Shown piece by piece: positions 5,526 through 8,092 of a stretch of 8,092 nucleotides of DNA. Numbering within the stretch: the first letter of the stretch is position 1; the number at the start of each line of letters is the position of its first letter. The DNA is from Pseudomonadota bacterium (GTDB lineage: Bacteria > Pseudomonadota > Alphaproteobacteria > Acetobacterales > Acetobacteraceae). The stretch lies in NCBI GenBank assembly GCA_021829055.1, contig JAJZCS010000083.1:1-8092 (forward strand), written 5' to 3'. The position numbers and the translations under genes were made by a program. The notes under the pieces were generated by a model. That model saw only the letters and a list, made by a program, of their open reading frames with translations. It was not told the DNA's origin and did no database searches.

Positions 5526-8092
5526 CCAAGCTCCAACGCAAGCCGCGGGGAGCTGCCAGGCGCAGCAAGGGTGTTGGAAAATCGGAGTGTCGAGACGTAC
5601 TTTGGTACAAGGATGCGATCATCTATCAACTGCATATCAAGTCATTTTTTGATAGTAATAATGACGGTATCGGAGATTTTCCTGGGCTGCTGGAAAAGCT
5701 CGATTACATTGCTGACCTCGGCGTTACTGCGATATGGATGTTACCTTTCTACCCGTCGCCACGGCGTGATGACGGCTATGATATCAGCGAGTATCGAAAA
5801 GTTCATCCCGAGTATGGAACGCTGCGCGACTTTAAGCGTCTTGTTGAAGCGGCCCATGCGCGTGGTCTCAAGGTAATCACGGAACTCGTGGTCAACCACA
5901 CGTCTGATCAACATAAATGGTTTCAACGTGCGCGGCGCGCTAAGCCAGGATCTAAGGCACGAGAATACTATGTCTGGTCCGACACTGACCAAAAATATGG
6001 TGGCACAAGAATTATCTTTGTCGACACGGAAAAATCGAACTGGTCTTGGGATCATGAAGCGGATGCCTATTACTGGCATCGGTTCTATAGCCATCAACCA
6101 GACCTTAATTTCGACAACCCGCGTGTTGTCAAAGAGGTTTTGGCAGTGATGCGCTTTTGGACCGATCTTGGCGTGGATGGCATGCGGCTCGATGCGGTTC
6201 CGTACTTGGTGGAGCGTGAAGGGACAAACAATGAAAATTTGCCGGAGACGCACGAGATACTGAAGCGTATTCGTGCGGAGCTTGAACGTCACGCGCCTGG
6301 TCGGATGTTGCTTGCTGAAGCAAATCAGTGGCCTGAGGATGCTCAGCAGTATTTCGGTAGTGGTGATGAATGCCACATGTCATTCCATTTTCCGCTGATG
6401 CCTAGGATGTACATGGCGATCGCTCAGGAAGATCGATTTCCGATTTCAGACATCATGAGGCAGACACCCGATATTCCGCATGCTTGCCAATGGGCGGTTT
6501 TTCTGCGCAACCACGATGAACTGACGCTCGAGATGGTAACGGATGCTGAGCGCGATTATCTGTGGCAGGTTTATGCGGCGGACCGGCGTGCACGGCTGAA
6601 TCTCGGCATTCGACGGCGATTAGCTCCCTTACTAGAACATGATCGGCGCCGCATCGAATTGATGAAAGGCCTGCTGCTGTCTATGCCTGGAACTCCAGTT
6701 ATCTACTACGGAGATGAGCTGGGTATGGGTGACAATCTTCATCTCGGGGATCGGGACGGCGTGCGTACGCCGATGCAATGGTCTCCCGACCGTAACGGCG
6801 GATTTTCACGGGCTGACCCGGCAAGCCTCGTGTTGCCGGCGATCATGGATCCCCTGTATGGCTTTCAGGCTGTTAATGTCGAAGCGCAGTCGGCAGATCC
6901 GCACTCGCTGTTGAACTGGACACGCAGGATGCTGGCAGTACGCCGGCAATACAAAGCGTTTGGCCGCGGCAGCTTTCGCTTTCTTTATCCAGGAAATAGA
7001 AAAATCCTTTCCTACATCAGGGAATTTCAAAATGAGGAAGGGCCAAGCGAAACTGTCCTGTGTGTGTTTAATCTTGCACGTACCGCACAAGCAGTTGAAT
7101 TGGATCTGAGTTGGGCCACGGGGCGTGTGCCCGTGGATATGCTAGGGGGCTCTGCGTTTCCGAGAATCGGTGAACTTCCCTATATGCTTACACTTCCACC
7201 GTATGCGTTTTACTGGTTCTCGATTAACGAGGAAGCCGCTTTGCCAAGCTGGGTAATTGAACCATCGGAAGCACTACCTGAGTATGCAACACTGGTGATC
7301 CGTGACGGTATCAAGGAAAGCGTGGAGATGCCGGCACGCCGTATTCTGGAACGTGAGAGTCTGCCAGACTATCTGAAACGCCGTCGGTGGTTTGGACGTA
7401 AAGACCGTACGATCCATTCGGTCCGATTCGTCCGCTCTGACGTGATACGCAGTGGGGCTGGAGAAATTGTTCTTTCTGAGATTGCAGTCGATGTTGGTGC
7501 GGGTGAGGACGTTTATCAACTCCCCTTGGCGATTGTTTGGGACGACGAGCATCCATCTTTGCAGGCGCAGCAGCTTGCGCTCGCCAGGGTCCGGCGGCAC
7601 CATCGCGTCGGCATTCTAACGGATGCCTTCGTGATCGACGCCCTACCGTTAGCTGTGCTGCGCGGCTTGGCCGCGCGTCGCGAGATTTTGACGCCGGACG
7701 GTGGAACAATACGCTTTATTCCAACGTCCGCGATTGACGCGGTGGACATTCCGGCGGAAGTGGAAATTCGCCGACTTTCGGCCGAACAGTCAAATAGTTC
7801 GATGGTTATAGGAGAACTTGCAATCCTGAAACTGCTGCGCCGTGTCGAGACCGGGACTCATCCCGAGGTGGAGATGACAGGCTTTCTAACGGAAGCAGGT
7901 TTCGAAAATACGCCACCGTTGATTGGCCACATTCAACGTGTCGATGCGACAGGAAACGCGCATACATTGGTTATTGTTCAAGGATTTGTCCGGAACCAGG
8001 GAGACGCGTGGCAATGGATCGTGGGGGTGCTGGCTAGAGCGGTCGACGAAATAATGGTCGCCGACAGATCCGACGAAAATGTGGCGGATTTG
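5522..8092 (+). CDS. treS: Trehalose synthase / maltokinase fusion (TreS-Mak), 3' end beyond window
   Basis: The first 857 codons of a two-enzyme protein, open to the window edge; complete fusions are about 1,100 residues. The N-terminal GH13 part interconverts trehalose and maltose. It begins with WYKDAIIYQLHIKSFFD (from residue 28) and shows FYPSPRRDDGYDI, VVNHTSDQH, DGMRLDAVPYL with nucleophile Asp224, LLAEANQWP with acid/base Glu266, FLRNHDELT with Asp332, YYGDELGMGDN and DRDGVRTPMQWS. A beta domain follows to about residue 565 (PPYAFYWF). From about residue 605 the maltokinase N-cap starts (LPDYLKRRRWFGRKDRT), then a kinase N-lobe with EQSNSS and LAILKLLRR (Lys770, probable ATP contact). 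The kinase catalytic loop lies outside the window. The start is the ATG in ATGA, overlapping the glgE stop; no strong own ribosome binding site is seen, which suggests coupling to glgE. The first 23 residues are very basic and are not part of the barrel. The product maltose 1-phosphate is the GlgE substrate. Confidence 0.96.
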   Translation, partial: MTKLQRKPRGAARRSKGVGKSECRDVLWYKDAIIYQLHIKSFFDSNNDGIGDFPGLLEKLDYIADLGVTAIWMLPFYPSPRRDDGYDISEYRKVHPEYGTLRDFKRLVEAAHARGLKVITELVVNHTSDQHKWFQRARRAKPGSKAREYYVWSDTDQKYGGTRIIFVDTEKSNWSWDHEADAYYWHRFYSHQPDLNFDNPRVVKEVLAVMRFWTDLGVDGMRLDAVPYLVEREGTNNENLPETHEILKRIRAELERHAPGRMLLAEANQWPEDAQQYFGSGDECHMSFHFPLMPRMYMAIAQEDRFPISDIMRQTPDIPHACQWAVFLRNHDELTLEMVTDAERDYLWQVYAADRRARLNLGIRRRLAPLLEHDRRRIELMKGLLLSMPGTPVIYYGDELGMGDNLHLGDRDGVRTPMQWSPDRNGGFSRADPASLVLPAIMDPLYGFQAVNVEAQSADPHSLLNWTRRMLAVRRQYKAFGRGSFRFLYPGNRKILSYIREFQNEEGPSETVLCVFNLARTAQAVELDLSWATGRVPVDMLGGSAFPRIGELPYMLTLPPYAFYWFSINEEAALPSWVIEPSEALPEYATLVIRDGIKESVEMPARRILERESLPDYLKRRRWFGRKDRTIHSVRFVRSDVIRSGAGEIVLSEIAVDVGAGEDVYQLPLAIVWDDEHPSLQAQQLALARVRRHHRVGILTDAFVIDALPLAVLRGLAARREILTPDGGTIRFIPTSAIDAVDIPAEVEIRRLSAEQSNSSMVIGELAILKLLRRVETGTHPEVEMTGFLTEAGFENTPPLIGHIQRVDATGNAHTLVIVQGFVRNQGDAWQWIVGVLARAVDEIMVADRSDENVADL

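Noticed and set aside
5741..6376. 211-codon open frame on the minus strand
   Set aside because: It lies wholly inside the well-supported TreS barrel on the other strand and its product matches nothing; it is a shadow frame.
1..8092. CRISPR arrays, tRNA or rRNA genes, phage attachment sites
   Set aside because: No regularly spaced repeats, tRNA-like cloverleaf or rRNA sequence was seen on either strand.
5522..8092. TreS-Mak as a truncated or broken gene
   Set aside because: The frame is open and continuous to the last base and the family motifs are in order; the cut is the window edge, not a mutation.

Overview
This window reads as chromosomal DNA from a moderately GC-rich Gram-negative bacterium, most likely a proteobacterium of Burkholderiales or Rhizobiales type. 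That placement rests on gene style, namely a long-form GlgE (about 1,100 residues) followed directly by a TreS-maltokinase fusion. It is an inference, not a measurement.

Layout: (1) Positions 1-337 hold no gene I can name, although several frames are open. (2) Positions 338-1501 (+) encode a complete class I fold-type PLP aminotransferase. (3) Positions 1502-2228 form a 727-base gap with no convincing gene. It contains two hairpins, a T8 run, a short stretch on the minus strand that resembles a decayed IS5-type transposase, a candidate sigma70-like promoter and a good ribosome binding site. (4) Positions 2229-5525 (+) encode GlgE, the alpha-1,4-glucan:maltose-1-phosphate maltosyltransferase, with an extra N-terminal half of about 455 residues that looks like a degenerate GH13 barrel. 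(5) From 5522 to the window edge (+) runs trehalose synthase fused to maltokinase (TreS-Mak). It overlaps the glgE stop by 4 bases and is cut off inside the kinase.

How the genes work together: TreS interconverts trehalose and maltose, the kinase domain makes maltose 1-phosphate with ATP, and GlgE transfers the maltosyl unit onto a growing alpha-1,4-glucan. These are three of the four steps of the GlgE pathway. The fourth, the branching enzyme GlgB, is not in the window and would be expected just downstream. The aminotransferase has no obvious link to this pathway and lies outside the probable operon.

I found no convincing new system. The points most worth a second look are the pseudo-enzyme-like N-terminal half of GlgE, the long and apparently debris-bearing gap in front of the operon, and a C6G7 tract inside glgE.
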